From: Gastranaerophilus sp944325835
GTDB taxonomy: Bacteria > Cyanobacteriota > Vampirovibrionia > Gastranaerophilales > Gastranaerophilaceae
Direction of reading: 5' to 3'
Length of the DNA: 64,000 nucleotides
Assembly: GCA_963931575.1 (NCBI GenBank)
Contig: OZ007029.1
Location: forward strand, 1,736,001 to 1,800,000
Below the pieces are notes generated by a model. That model was not told the origin of the DNA and searched no databases. It was given only the letters and a program-made list of their open reading frames with translations. How positions within the stretch are numbered: position 1 is the first letter of the stretch; each line of letters opens with the position of its first letter. Positions 34,257 through 43,203 of the stretch are shown one piece after another. The position numbers were made by a program, and so were the translations under genes.

Positions 34257-34984
34257 ACTTAACAATCAATCAGGCTTTACAGGAAAAAATCGAACAACAG
34301 TATCAACGCTCAGCCGATTTTGCACTGACAAAAGAACAGATAAGAGAAATTATCGCCAGACGTGCTGCAAAAGAGTTTAAAGAAGGTGATGTCGTAACTT
34401 TAGGAATCGGCTTGCCGACAGCTGTTGCGGATTATGTTCCGGAAGAAAAACATGTTATTTTCCAGTCAGAAAACGGCCTTCTGGGCGTTGGCAAGAGCCA
34501 GAGCGGTGATAAAATTGACCCGCGGATTATCAATGCCGGCGGCGGATATGTCGAACCGAAAAAAGGCGCTTGTTTTTATGATTCACAAATGGCGTTTACA
34601 ATGATGCGCGGGGGGCATATTGACGCAACGGTTTTAGGCGCATTGCAGGTTGATGAAGAAGGAAGCCTTGCAAGCTGGCTTATTCCGGGGAAAATGGTTC
34701 CGGGAATGGGCGGCTCAATGGATCTTGTGGTGGGCGCGAAAAAAGTAATCGTTGCAATGGAACACACCTCAAAGGGCGCGATTAAAATTGTTAAAAAATG
34801 CGATCTTCCGCTTACGGCTTACCGTGAAGTAGACTTGATTATCACGGAACGCTGCGTATTCAAGGTTACACCTGACGGACTTTTATTAACAGAAGTGAAC
34901 CCGCTTTTTACCATAGACGATATTAAAGCAAGCGTTACGGCAGACTTCAAAGTAAGCGACGACGTAAAATTTATGGAAATATAA
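34253..34984 (+). CDS. CoA-transferase family I, subunit B
   Basis: A 243-residue beta subunit. The catalytic glutamate is in VIFQSENGLLGVG (about residue 78), and GIGLPTAVADYV near 57 and GGHIDATVLGALQVD near 118 are family motifs. The first 30 residues are an N-terminal extension before REIIARRAAKEFKEGDVV, the usual start of CtfB/ScoB. It overlaps subunit A by four bases. The two are followed by a weak hairpin (TAGAGG..CCTCTA near 35025) without a T run. Confidence 0.93.
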   Translation: MNLTINQALQEKIEQQYQRSADFALTKEQIREIIARRAAKEFKEGDVVTLGIGLPTAVADYVPEEKHVIFQSENGLLGVGKSQSGDKIDPRIINAGGGYVEPKKGACFYDSQMAFTMMRGGHIDATVLGALQVDEEGSLASWLIPGKMVPGMGGSMDLVVGAKKVIVAMEHTSKGAIKIVKKCDLPLTAYREVDLIITERCVFKVTPDGLLLTEVNPLFTIDDIKASVTADFKVSDDVKFMEI

Positions 34985-35065
34985 TACTTGTCAAAAGTTA
35001 AATCTTGTGTTTTAATATAGGGGATAGAGGAGCCGAAGCCCCTCTACAAATGGAATTTATACGTG

Positions 35066-35221
35066 TTACGAATTATCATTATTTGTGGCACGTTTTTTTA
35101 GTTCATACTTACAACATTTACCGTTTTTGTTAAAGATAATCATACCTCTAATTCTCCGGTAATTTATGTAGATGTACTCTTTTCCATCTGCCTCCACTCT
35201 GGTAAAACAAACTTTCCTCAT
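35066..35221 (-). CDS. Small orphan protein, unknown function
   Basis: A 51-residue basic protein. The start is ATG 35221, placed by AAAGGAG; the frame extends 30 residues further upstream but without a site. It reads MRKVCFTRVEADGKEYIYIN and ends in a Lys/Arg-rich tail with a Cys pair. No family recognised. It stands at the left edge of the accessory island. Confidence 0.5.
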   Translation of the reverse strand: MRKVCFTRVEADGKEYIYINYRRIRGMIIFNKNGKCCKYELKKRATNNDNS

Positions 35222-35555
35222 GGTGGTGTCTCCTTTCAAGACATTTGTACCTTTTACACATTTCCAGTGTGCCGAACCGACCGCCGGCGGGTTACTACGA
35301 TACATTCTCATTCATCAACATAACGAACTTTTTACCAAAATCTGCCCCGTGTCTGAAGATTTTTCTTCTCGTAAAAGTTGCCTGAGCGCATGCTCTTTTT
35401 TAGCTTTATATTACGATTTTAGCATAAAATTTAAAACCAGTCAACTCTTTATTTTTTATTTATGCATGTTTTACGAATTAACACCTTATTTTATTAAACT
35501 AATATACAATATGTGTTAAATAAATATACTGAAGGACTTGCAAATTTGCTAATTT
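35222..35555. other. Intergenic stretch between the small orphan and the Fic gene
   Basis: No gene is seen. It contains the perfect palindrome CCGCCGGCGG near 35282 and a GAGC-GCAT-GCTC-TTTTTT hairpin near 35384-35401. The rest is AT-rich and includes the Fic promoter: TTGCAA 35538-35543, 16 bases, TATTAT 35560-35565. Confidence 0.45.
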
Positions 35556-35585
35556 ATGATATTATACAACAAGAGATTACAAAAA

Positions 35586-36716
35586 ATGACAAAAAATAAT
35601 TCTTATGAAAATCAATATACTGCTTACATTCCGGATTTAATTAACCACAATTACACCTTTAATGACAACCGGATTTTTATGTTACTGGAACAGGGCGCAA
35701 GTGTACTCAGTGAATTGAATACAATATGCCAATTTATGGATTTTAATAATATCCTTGCAAACATGTATGTGCATCTTGAAGCTCTATGTTCCAGCGAAAT
35801 TGAAGGCACTCATGCCGAAATAAAAGACCTGTTTCAGCATACAAAAAGGGACAATGAAGATGTTCAAAAAGTCTGGAATTTATACGATACAACACATTAT
35901 TATTTTAATAATAAGGAACTCACCGGAGCGGAGTTATATTGTACAAAAACCATAGAAAAAATAAATAAAGATCTGTTCAAAAAAGTTACTTCAATCAATC
36001 ATTACACCGGCAAAGTAAGGAATTTTCAAAATTTTGTAGGCGGAACAAATATTCTTAGCGCCTCTTTCATTCCTGCACCTCCTGAAATGGTCAAAAAATT
36101 AATGAAGGATCTGAATGATTTTTGGCTTAATGACAGTTATTTTATTCCTAAATTAATTAAAATAGCAATATATCATTTTCAATTTGAAACAATCCACCCA
36201 TTTGTTGACGGCAACGGACGCACCGGCCGGCTGTTAATTTCTTTGCAATTACGCGACAGCGGTCTGCTGGATTTACCTGTATTATGTCTTTCTGATTACT
36301 GGAAAAAAAATAAAGGACAATATTATGAAGCATTAACCATTGCAAGATATACACGTAACCTTGAACATTGGATACGTTTCTTTATTCAATCAATAATTTC
36401 AACGGGAAATGAACGAATTGAAACGATTGTCAAAATCATAAAACTAAAAAATGATTATATTGAAGAAATTCGTTCCAGCATTAAATCCCCATATAATCAT
36501 TTAAGAACGCTTGACTACCTGATAAATGAAACCCCCATTATAAGCGTAAAAGAGTTAGCCGGTTATTTAGGGCTGACATATCAGGGCGCCAACAAAATTA
36601 TAGAAAATTTTGTCACAATGGGACTTTTAGTTCCATTTGGCGAGAACAAACGTAATAGATCTTTTATCTTTGAAAAATATCATAACTTAGTATTTAATTC
36701 ATACAGGGAATTTTAA
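35586..36716 (+). CDS. Fic-family protein, class II, with C-terminal winged helix
   Basis: A 376-residue protein. Fic motif HPFVDGNGRTGRLL (about residues 208-221 from ATG 35586) is the AMP-transferase catalytic loop. The inhibitory motif SSEIEG ((S/T)xxxEG) lies upstream of it, so it is class II, self-inhibited. The C-terminal part (ISVKELAGYLGLTYQGANKI) is winged-helix-like. The start is ATG 35586: the promoter -10 box at 35560 makes the ATG at 35556 part of the spacer. The target of AMPylation or other modification is unknown. TPR gene follows by one base. Confidence 0.86.
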   Translation: MTKNNSYENQYTAYIPDLINHNYTFNDNRIFMLLEQGASVLSELNTICQFMDFNNILANMYVHLEALCSSEIEGTHAEIKDLFQHTKRDNEDVQKVWNLYDTTHYYFNNKELTGAELYCTKTIEKINKDLFKKVTSINHYTGKVRNFQNFVGGTNILSASFIPAPPEMVKKLMKDLNDFWLNDSYFIPKLIKIAIYHFQFETIHPFVDGNGRTGRLLISLQLRDSGLLDLPVLCLSDYWKKNKGQYYEALTIARYTRNLEHWIRFFIQSIISTGNERIETIVKIIKLKNDYIEEIRSSIKSPYNHLRTLDYLINETPIISVKELAGYLGLTYQGANKIIENFVTMGLLVPFGENKRNRSFIFEKYHNLVFNSYREF

Positions 36717-36717
36717 A

Positions 36718-37200
36718 ATGACCGACTACAAGAGCCTTTTAGATGACGGAATATTTGATATCAGAAACGGCAAGTTTGAAGATGCCGTGCAAAAGATTAA
36801 CCAATCCATTGAGCTTAAACGCGATTGGGAAATTTCTTATTTTTACCGTGCCGTCGCGTATCAGACATTGGGGGAATTTAACGATGCCCTGCTCGATTAC
36901 ACAAAAGCTATTCAGCTTAACCCTCGTATGACCGATGCCTACTACAACCGCGCATATATAAACCTTACCAGAAAAGATATTCAAAATCCCGACCTGCAAA
37001 AAACAGTTGAGGATTTAAATAAAGCGCTTGAACTCGATCCGAAATTTATAGATGCGCTTTACGCAATGGCCGCAGCACAGAAAAAACTCGGGAATTATCA
37101 TACTGCACTTGAATACCTTGAAAAACTTATTCAAATCGAACCCGATGCCGTAAACGCCAAAGCATTAAAAAAACTTATACTGCAAAAATACATTGTATAA
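36718..37200 (+). CDS. TPR-repeat protein linked to the Fic gene
   Basis: A 160-residue protein made of about four tetratricopeptide repeats (DGIFDIRNGKFEDAVQKINQ, then YFYRAVAYQTLGEFNDALLD, and YYNRAYINLTRK; EYLEKLIQIEPDAVNAKAL at the end). It begins immediately after the Fic stop, so the two genes are a unit. TPR proteins usually bind partner proteins; here it may bind Fic or its target. It ends just before the truncated phage gene. Confidence 0.85.
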   Translation: MTDYKSLLDDGIFDIRNGKFEDAVQKINQSIELKRDWEISYFYRAVAYQTLGEFNDALLDYTKAIQLNPRMTDAYYNRAYINLTRKDIQNPDLQKTVEDLNKALELDPKFIDALYAMAAAQKKLGNYHTALEYLEKLIQIEPDAVNAKALKKLILQKYIV

Positions 37201-37211
37201 TACCAAGCTAA

Positions 37212-37820
37212 GCTGATGAAGGCTATTTCGCAAAATCAGAATTTGATATTGACAAGCACTATGTAACGAACTTTGACCCTATAGACACGCCGACAGAAAA
37301 AGAACGTGCAGAAATCAAAGAACTTAATTCAAGAACGGATATGAACTACATCAACGCCGGTGTAATCTCACCTGATGAGGTTAGAAGTGTACTGCGTGAA
37401 GATGTCAATTCCGGCTATAACACGCTTTCAGAAGAAATGGAAGGAGAACCGGTTGAGAACGACCCGTTTGCGGATTTATTAGGAGGTAGCTCAAACGAGC
37501 AAAACCCTTTTAGCTCTGATAAGTGGGAAGAAGGCGACCCGCGCAGAGCAAACGGACAATTTGGCGAGGGCGGTTCCGGCAAGGTTGAAAAATCACAAAG
37601 AAGTGATAAAATAAGAAAAAGAACCCGCAAAGAAGTCCGGCTTCCGAAGGATGAATACGCAAGGGTAATGCACGAACTAAACTCTAATTTACCTAAAGAA
37701 TTGAAAAACAAAAAGATATTTTGGCGTTCAATAGGAAATTATACATATCAAGTCCAAAACAATGGATTTAATAAACGTAAAATCATAGGAAAATATAAAA
37801 TAGATGAAATGCTCGATTGA
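37212..37820 (+). pseudogene. 3' remnant of a phage portal gene (DUF1073 type) with a possible nuclease-toxin C-terminus
   Basis: The frame is open from 37212, directly after a TAA, with no usable start (ATG 37341 has no ribosome-binding site). It reads FDIDKHYVTNFDPIDTPTEK, then INAGVISPDEVRSVLREDV, the C-terminal pattern of DUF1073 portal proteins. After a GDPRRANGQFGEGGSGK linker, a basic C-terminal domain follows: LPKDEYARVMHELNSNLPKE to FNKRKIIGKYKID. I associate this type of tail with toxin-like nuclease domains on phage head and portal proteins, but cannot prove it. The TPR stop lies only 11 bases before, so a deletion probably joined the two. Confidence 0.6.
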
Positions 37821-38034
37821 TAGAACAAAATTTAAAACAGAAACCGGCAGAAAATTATTTGATTTGCTCAAAAATGTGTGGGATGATGAAGATTTTATTG
37901 TTGGAACTTTGTCAGCAGTTAAAGGCGATGAAAAACGTCAAAAACTTATTGATTTTCTTGAAGAAGAAAACATTACAGATAGCGAAATCATTGTTCTTGC
38001 AGCTGGTGACATAGCCGACGGGATAGAGATATAA
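37804..38034 (+). CDS. Small acidic protein overlapping the toxin-like end (possible immunity or phage protein)
   Basis: A 76-residue acidic protein starting within the last codons of the remnant (17-base overlap, different frame). It reads TGRKLFDLLKNVWDDEDFIV, and SAVKGDEKRQKLIDFLEEEN. The acidity and position after a basic toxin-like domain fit an immunity or antitoxin protein, yet small phage genes also look like this. The stop overlaps the next ATG (TAATG), so the three genes are translationally coupled. Confidence 0.5.
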   Translation: MKCSIDRTKFKTETGRKLFDLLKNVWDDEDFIVGTLSAVKGDEKRQKLIDFLEEENITDSEIIVLAAGDIADGIEI

Positions 38035-38444
38035 TGCAGATAGATTATGAAATCATAAAGCGCATTCTAAACGCAATGCAAAAGCGGGAAAGTCATTTTG
38101 TTCCGGTATCAAAGCTCCTTGAGGCCTCAAAGCCGGATTATCAGGAGATAAATCCAGATGAATACGCTGATTTGTTTTTCGGACACTTGCAGTTATTAAA
38201 AGACAATGAAGTTGTAACAGAAGTTTTAGGGGAAAATCTGGGTGTCAGATACACTATTAGCGGTAAACTTACATTAAGCGGTTGTTACATCAGGCTTACA
38301 TCCAAGGGATATGATTTTATAAAACTTTTGAATAAAGAAGGACTTCCTGAAAAACTTAAGCGATTAACAATTAATGAAAGTTTAAAGATTGCTGAAACCG
38401 TTATTGTAAGTGGGATTAGTGATTATTTAGGAAAACTTTTTTAA
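38034..38444 (+). CDS. DUF2513-like protein of phage type
   Basis: A 136-residue protein. MQIDYEIIKRILNAMQKRES at the start, then DLFFGHLQLLKDNEVV and ITLTSKGYDF-like RLTSKGYDFIKLL near residue 90 match the DUF2513 winged-helix layout (opening D..I..ILxxxE, mid YHxxLLxEAG-like, closing LTxxGHxF). DUF2513 is common in prophages; function unknown. It overlaps the previous stop by one base. Confidence 0.65.
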   Translation: MQIDYEIIKRILNAMQKRESHFVPVSKLLEASKPDYQEINPDEYADLFFGHLQLLKDNEVVTEVLGENLGVRYTISGKLTLSGCYIRLTSKGYDFIKLLNKEGLPEKLKRLTINESLKIAETVIVSGISDYLGKLF

Positions 38445-38456
38445 AAATATACACCA

Positions 38457-38636
38457 ATGGGAATATTGATTATATTTTTTGTAATGGTAACGGGGATTGC
38501 GATTGTAATTGATACAATGTTAACGCATACGTTTCCGGCATTTACGTTAATAGCGCTCTTGCTTTTTGCCGGCAGTGCAGGAATGAAAGCTTATCAAAGA
38601 TATTTAATGAAGAAAAATAAATTTTTTGATAGATAA
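38457..38636 (+). CDS. Small two-helix membrane protein (phage-type)
   Basis: A 59-residue ORF from ATG 38457 with two hydrophobic segments, MGILIIFFVMVTGIAIVIDT and FPAFTLIALLLFAGSAG, and a basic tail. The shape fits a small phage membrane protein, for instance holin-like, but no family is recognised. No strong ribosome-binding site; it lies 12 bases after the DUF2513 stop. Confidence 0.45.
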   Translation: MGILIIFFVMVTGIAIVIDTMLTHTFPAFTLIALLLFAGSAGMKAYQRYLMKKNKFFDR

Positions 38637-38644
38637 CGGTGTTT

Positions 38645-38791
38645 ATGAAAAACCAGCTAACCTCAAACCGCCTGAATGTCAACGTTGGGATTATGCGGTG
38701 GTATGTAAAAGAGCTGCAAAAGCTCACAAAAGCTATGACGCAGGAATGCAGGTATCAGGATTGTAAAAATTTTATATCCCTGATACAATAA
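38645..38791 (+). CDS. Tiny ORF, doubtful
   Basis: A 48-residue ORF (ATG 38645) reading MKNQLTSNRLNVNVGIMRWY and ending near the next promoter. It follows the membrane ORF by eight bases. It may be a phage relic. Weak evidence, given only for completeness. Confidence 0.2.
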   Translation: MKNQLTSNRLNVNVGIMRWYVKELQKLTKAMTQECRYQDCKNFISLIQ

Positions 38792-38811
38792 AGCCGGAAG
38801 GGGAAAAGTGT

Positions 38812-41721
38812 ATGTTTTTTTATTCGGATCTTCACATCCATTCAAAGTATTCGCGTGCAACAAGCCGCGACTGCAATCTTGAACAGCTTGCTTTCTGGGC
38901 TAAGAAAAAGGGGTTAAGCGTTATATCAACAGGTGATTTCACTCATCCTGCGTGGTTCAGTGAAATAAAGGAAAAGCTTGTTCCTGCCGGAAACGGCGTC
39001 TACAGACTCCGGCCGGATATCGAAAAAACTATCTTTTCTCCGGAGGAAGAGCCGGTAAGATTTATTTTATCGGTCGAAATTTCAACTATTTACAAAAAAT
39101 GGGATAGGACAAGAAAAGTTCACCACGTATGTTTTATGCCGGATTTGGAAAGTGCGGAGAATTTCCGCCGGAAACTCGGTGCAATCGGTAATATCAATTC
39201 TGACGGCAGGCCAATTTTAGGGTTGGATTCAAGAAGCCTTTTAGAAACGACTCTGGAATCAGGTGAGGGCGCGTTTATAATCCCTGCCCATATCTGGACT
39301 CCGTGGTTTTCTGCATTGGGGTCAAAGTCAGGATTTGACTCTATTGAGGATTGCTACGAGGATTTGTCAGACTATATTTTTGCGGTAGAAACAGGGCTGT
39401 CATCTGACCCTGAGATGAACTGGCGCGTATCAAAGCTCGACAGGTTCAGGCTTGTGTCAAATTCTGATGCGCATTCCCCAGCAAAACTTGCACGCGAAGC
39501 AACAGTTTTTGACACGACTCCCGATTATTACGGGATTATGAATGCCTTAAAAACCGGTGAAGGCTATGTCGGAACAGTTGAATTCTTTCCGGAAGAAGGG
39601 AAATACCACGAGGACGGACACCGCAAATGTAACGTTTGTCTGACGCCGGAGGAAACAAAGGCTCTCAACGGAATTTGTCCTGTTTGCGGAAAGCCGTTAA
39701 CAATCGGTGTTTCTTACCGCGTGAATGAACTATCAGACCGCAAAGGTGATTTTACACCGCCTGCCACAGCCGGTCAGGTTTACAGTCTTGTGCCGCTCCC
39801 TGAAATTATCTCGGAAATTCTGGGCGTAGGCGTCGGGAGTAAATCGGTTGTGAAAGAGTATGAGCGGGTAACGCAAAAACTCGGCTCAGAACTTTCAATC
39901 CTGCGCGAAATCCCGATTGAAGATATTACAAAATTGTCGCCGTTGCTCGGGGAAGGGATTTCGCGCCTGCGTCAGGGGAAAGTTATCAAGCATGCCGGCT
40001 ATGACGGCGAATACGGCGTGATTAAACTATTTGAAGAGGATGAACTCGAAAACAAAAAGTATGTAAATCTAAAACTTGTTAACATTCCAACAGAAAAACC
40101 TGCTGCCGAGAAGCCGGCACAGCATAAAAATCCTTCTCCGGCAGAAACCAAAATTGAAGTACAGGAAAAGCCTAAAGCAAAAGGACTTGATGAAGAACAG
40201 CTTGCAGCGGTGAATAGTGAGGAAAAACAGCTTTTAATAGTTGCCGGCCCCGGTTCAGGAAAAACAACCGTTCTTACCCGTAGAATTGCGCATCTGATTT
40301 CGGACAAGAATTTGAAGCCGGAGAACTGTCTTGCCATAACTTTCACCCGCCGCGCAGCACAGGAAATGCGCACCCGACTTGCAAAACTTCTCGGAGAACG
40401 TGCAAAAGATTTGGCTATTCACACCTTCCACTCACTCTGTTTTAATATTTTGAAAGAGAATTATGAGGCAGCGGGTTTAAATCCTGATTTCAGAGTTATG
40501 AGCGAGCAGGAGAAGGAACTCTGTACCGACCCGCAATTACTTGAAAATACTCTCAACTTTGACGAACTTATCACGCTTACTGTCAAATTACTTGAGGAAA
40601 ATCCGGAAATTACAAACTGTTACAGGGAGCGTTTTCAATATGTATCTGTTGATGAATATCAGGATATCGACGAAAACCAGTACAAATTAATCCGCCTGCT
40701 GGTTCCGACTGACGGGAGAATTTGTGTAATCGGCGATCCTAATCAGGCAATTTACGGATTTCGCGGCGGGGATTCCAAATTCTTCAAGAATTTTACGCAG
40801 GACTATCCTAAAGCAAAAACGATAAACCTGAAAAATAATTACCGTTCGACAGGAAACATCGTAGATGCATCTAACCAGATGATTCAGGAGTTCAATATTG
40901 TTTCAATGTATGACAAGCCGCACGATAAAATCACAATCCACACAGCACCGACCGACAAAGCAGAAGCGGAATTCGTTGCAAGTACAATCGAAAAACTTAT
41001 CGGCGGGCACAGTCTGTTTTCAATAGATTCCGACCGTTCGACAGGACAGGAGTGCGAATATTCCTTCTCAGATTTTGCAATTCTATATAGAACCTCCTCC
41101 CAGCTTCCGCCGCTCATTGAAGCCTTACAGAGAACAGGTATGCCTTTTGTTGCGGTTTCAAATGAGCCTTTGTGCGAGAAAAAAACCGTACATAAACTCC
41201 TTTCATGCCTGAGGGCGGAAGAGGATGTTGATGTGCAGCTTTCCCGTTTAAAAGAGGATTTCGCGGACAAAATTGAAGATAACATCTGGAATTTCCTCAT
41301 TAATCTTGCACAAACTTACAGGGGAAAAGATGATTTTATCCATGAAGTTTCTATGGCAAATGAAGCTGACACACTCGACAATCGCGCAGACAGAATTACG
41401 CTTATGACACTCCATTCATCAAAGGGGCTGGAGTTTAAATGCGTGTTTATCACAGGGCTTGAGGATGGAATTTTACCGCTTTACCGTGCAAAAGAGCAGA
41501 ACGAAATTGAAGAAGAACGCCGGCTGCTTTATGTCGGTATGACCAGAGCCGAAGAGCGTCTTTTCCTTACGCGCGCTCAAAAGCGCAAATGGCAGGGCAT
41601 GATTCGCGAACTGTCGATTTCACCTTTCTTAGAAAAAATCGAAAACGATCTTTTGAATTTGACTAAATTTGAAAAAGTTTTCAAAGAAAAAGACAACTCG
41701 CTGCAACTAACGCTATTCTAA
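38812..41721 (+). CDS. EndoQ-like PHP nuclease domain fused to a UvrD-type helicase
   Basis: A 969-residue fusion. Residues 1-420: a PHP domain of the TIGR00375/EndoQ family, with metal motifs DLHIHSKYSRATSRDCN, GDFTHPAW, IIPAHIWTPWFS and SNSDAHSP, and a zinc finger CNVC..CPVC near residue 275-292. Archaeal and some bacterial EndoQ cut DNA 5' to deaminated bases. Residues about 465-969: a UvrD/Rep helicase with VAGPGSGKTTVL, VDEYQDIDENQ, GDPNQAIYGFRGG, TLHSSKGLEFKCV and LLYVGMTRAEERLF. A low-complexity linker (AAEKPAQHKNPSPAE) joins them. The fusion implies unwinding at sites of deaminated base cleavage. Confidence 0.88.
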   Translation: MFFYSDLHIHSKYSRATSRDCNLEQLAFWAKKKGLSVISTGDFTHPAWFSEIKEKLVPAGNGVYRLRPDIEKTIFSPEEEPVRFILSVEISTIYKKWDRTRKVHHVCFMPDLESAENFRRKLGAIGNINSDGRPILGLDSRSLLETTLESGEGAFIIPAHIWTPWFSALGSKSGFDSIEDCYEDLSDYIFAVETGLSSDPEMNWRVSKLDRFRLVSNSDAHSPAKLAREATVFDTTPDYYGIMNALKTGEGYVGTVEFFPEEGKYHEDGHRKCNVCLTPEETKALNGICPVCGKPLTIGVSYRVNELSDRKGDFTPPATAGQVYSLVPLPEIISEILGVGVGSKSVVKEYERVTQKLGSELSILREIPIEDITKLSPLLGEGISRLRQGKVIKHAGYDGEYGVIKLFEEDELENKKYVNLKLVNIPTEKPAAEKPAQHKNPSPAETKIEVQEKPKAKGLDEEQLAAVNSEEKQLLIVAGPGSGKTTVLTRRIAHLISDKNLKPENCLAITFTRRAAQEMRTRLAKLLGERAKDLAIHTFHSLCFNILKENYEAAGLNPDFRVMSEQEKELCTDPQLLENTLNFDELITLTVKLLEENPEITNCYRERFQYVSVDEYQDIDENQYKLIRLLVPTDGRICVIGDPNQAIYGFRGGDSKFFKNFTQDYPKAKTINLKNNYRSTGNIVDASNQMIQEFNIVSMYDKPHDKITIHTAPTDKAEAEFVASTIEKLIGGHSLFSIDSDRSTGQECEYSFSDFAILYRTSSQLPPLIEALQRTGMPFVAVSNEPLCEKKTVHKLLSCLRAEEDVDVQLSRLKEDFADKIEDNIWNFLINLAQTYRGKDDFIHEVSMANEADTLDNRADRITLMTLHSSKGLEFKCVFITGLEDGILPLYRAKEQNEIEEERRLLYVGMTRAEERLFLTRAQKRKWQGMIRELSISPFLEKIENDLLNLTKFEKVFKEKDNSLQLTLF

Positions 41722-41731
41722 TGAGGATAAT

Positions 41732-43201
41732 ATGGCCGTTAAAAAATTTTTAGATAAACATTTCACACTTATATTATTCTTTTTCTTTAAATTTTTATAT
41801 ATTACCGCCGGACTATGGTTGAGTTACAATAATACTTTCATTGTTACGGATAATAATACTTTTTTCGGCAGCGATACCGCACGGGTGTTCAGAGATTTGA
41901 CAGAACCTGTTACGAACCACTACAGGATTAGCGTACATCCGCTTATGCTTTTACTTTTGCAGCCTTTAGTTTTGCTCATCGACAGCCTTTTTCACGACAT
42001 GAGCCGAACGGTCGTTCTGTTGCAATCTTTAATTGCAAGCGCAAATGTTTGCCTGATATTTTCAATCCTAAAACTACTTACGCATAACAGAAATATATCA
42101 GTCATTTTTGCCTCTCTTTACGGATTGAGCTTTTCAACGCTTATTTTTACTTCCATTCCGGAAACATATATTTTCTCTGCGTTTTCGCAATTACTACTGC
42201 TATATTACGCACTAAATATCAAAAACAAAGGAAACCTTAACTATAAAAACATTCTTACACTTGCGGTTTTAGGGATGATAAGCACCGGAATAATTCTTGC
42301 CAATGTAATCAATTTTTTGATAATAATATGCTGGCTTCTACGTGGTATCTATACTAATAAGCCAAGGCTTTTCATTGCAGGTTTAGTGAAAACAATATTT
42401 TCTTTTTGTGTTTTATTGCTGTTGTTCACTTTTATTCAAGAAGCGGCTTTTTTCCATGCTCCTTCCCTGCTTGATTTTTTGTGTAACCTGATAAAAAATC
42501 CGGCAACGCACAGTGAAATTAAATATCTGGACTTTGGATTTAACCTTGCAAAAGTAAACACAACTTTTATACAAATGTTTACAGCACCAATTCTGGCTCC
42601 GGATTTTTATCTGATTCCGGATGAAAAAATTATCAAAACAATGCCAAATTTTTATGTAAACTGCGAATTCTGCTGGCAAAACATTCTTGCAGGTGTAAGC
42701 TTATATCTGGCTCCGCTCGTAATTTTATTCAAAAAACGCCCTCAAAATTCCGGACTGCTGGCAACTATCGCGCTAATAATTCTTATAAATACCGTCCTTC
42801 TCTTCTTTTACGGAAATCAGGAATGCTTTATATACTCACAGAACTATCTGTACTTAATTTTCATCTTTGCCGGTATCGTCGTCGCGCAATGCCGTAATTC
42901 AGAACTTTTCTACAAAATATTTTTACAGATAGAGTTAATTTTAAACTTCATCGCACTAAGACAAATAGATATTACAATATACCATTTTACGCTGATGAAT
43001 AATTTCCGTACAAGGTGGATTTTGCAAGCGTTCATTATAGTCTGCATAATCGCGGTTTTTATTAGCATCTTGAAAACTGTACTTTCAAAAACCTTACTCA
43101 AAACCGCAGCTGAGAATAAATATGCCTGCTGGTTAAGCCTGTATTTCGCATTTATTTTTCTATCTGTAGTTCTTACTAATTTGTCAAAATTCAGGGTTTA
43201 A
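41732..43201 (+). CDS. Multispanning membrane protein, probable GT-C type glycosyltransferase
   Basis: A 489-residue protein with about 11-12 hydrophobic segments. The first outer loop holds SDTARVFRDLTEPVTNHY and RISVHPL. Acidic and His residues in the first loop between spans are typical of GT-C enzymes using polyprenyl-phosphate sugars (family 39/83-like). The gene precedes a UbiA-type prenyltransferase by two bases. I infer a lipid-linked sugar transferred to an envelope glycan. The family is not certain, since the conserved DD or DXE is not obvious. Confidence 0.55.
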   Translation: MAVKKFLDKHFTLILFFFFKFLYITAGLWLSYNNTFIVTDNNTFFGSDTARVFRDLTEPVTNHYRISVHPLMLLLLQPLVLLIDSLFHDMSRTVVLLQSLIASANVCLIFSILKLLTHNRNISVIFASLYGLSFSTLIFTSIPETYIFSAFSQLLLLYYALNIKNKGNLNYKNILTLAVLGMISTGIILANVINFLIIICWLLRGIYTNKPRLFIAGLVKTIFSFCVLLLLFTFIQEAAFFHAPSLLDFLCNLIKNPATHSEIKYLDFGFNLAKVNTTFIQMFTAPILAPDFYLIPDEKIIKTMPNFYVNCEFCWQNILAGVSLYLAPLVILFKKRPQNSGLLATIALIILINTVLLFFYGNQECFIYSQNYLYLIFIFAGIVVAQCRNSELFYKIFLQIELILNFIALRQIDITIYHFTLMNNFRTRWILQAFIIVCIIAVFISILKTVLSKTLLKTAAENKYACWLSLYFAFIFLSVVLTNLSKFRV

Positions 43202-43203
43202 AT

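Noticed and set aside
35172..35519. Plus-strand ORF of 115 codons
   Set aside because: Antisense to the small gene with a good AAAGGAG site; its composition looks random and hydrophobic from AT-rich DNA.
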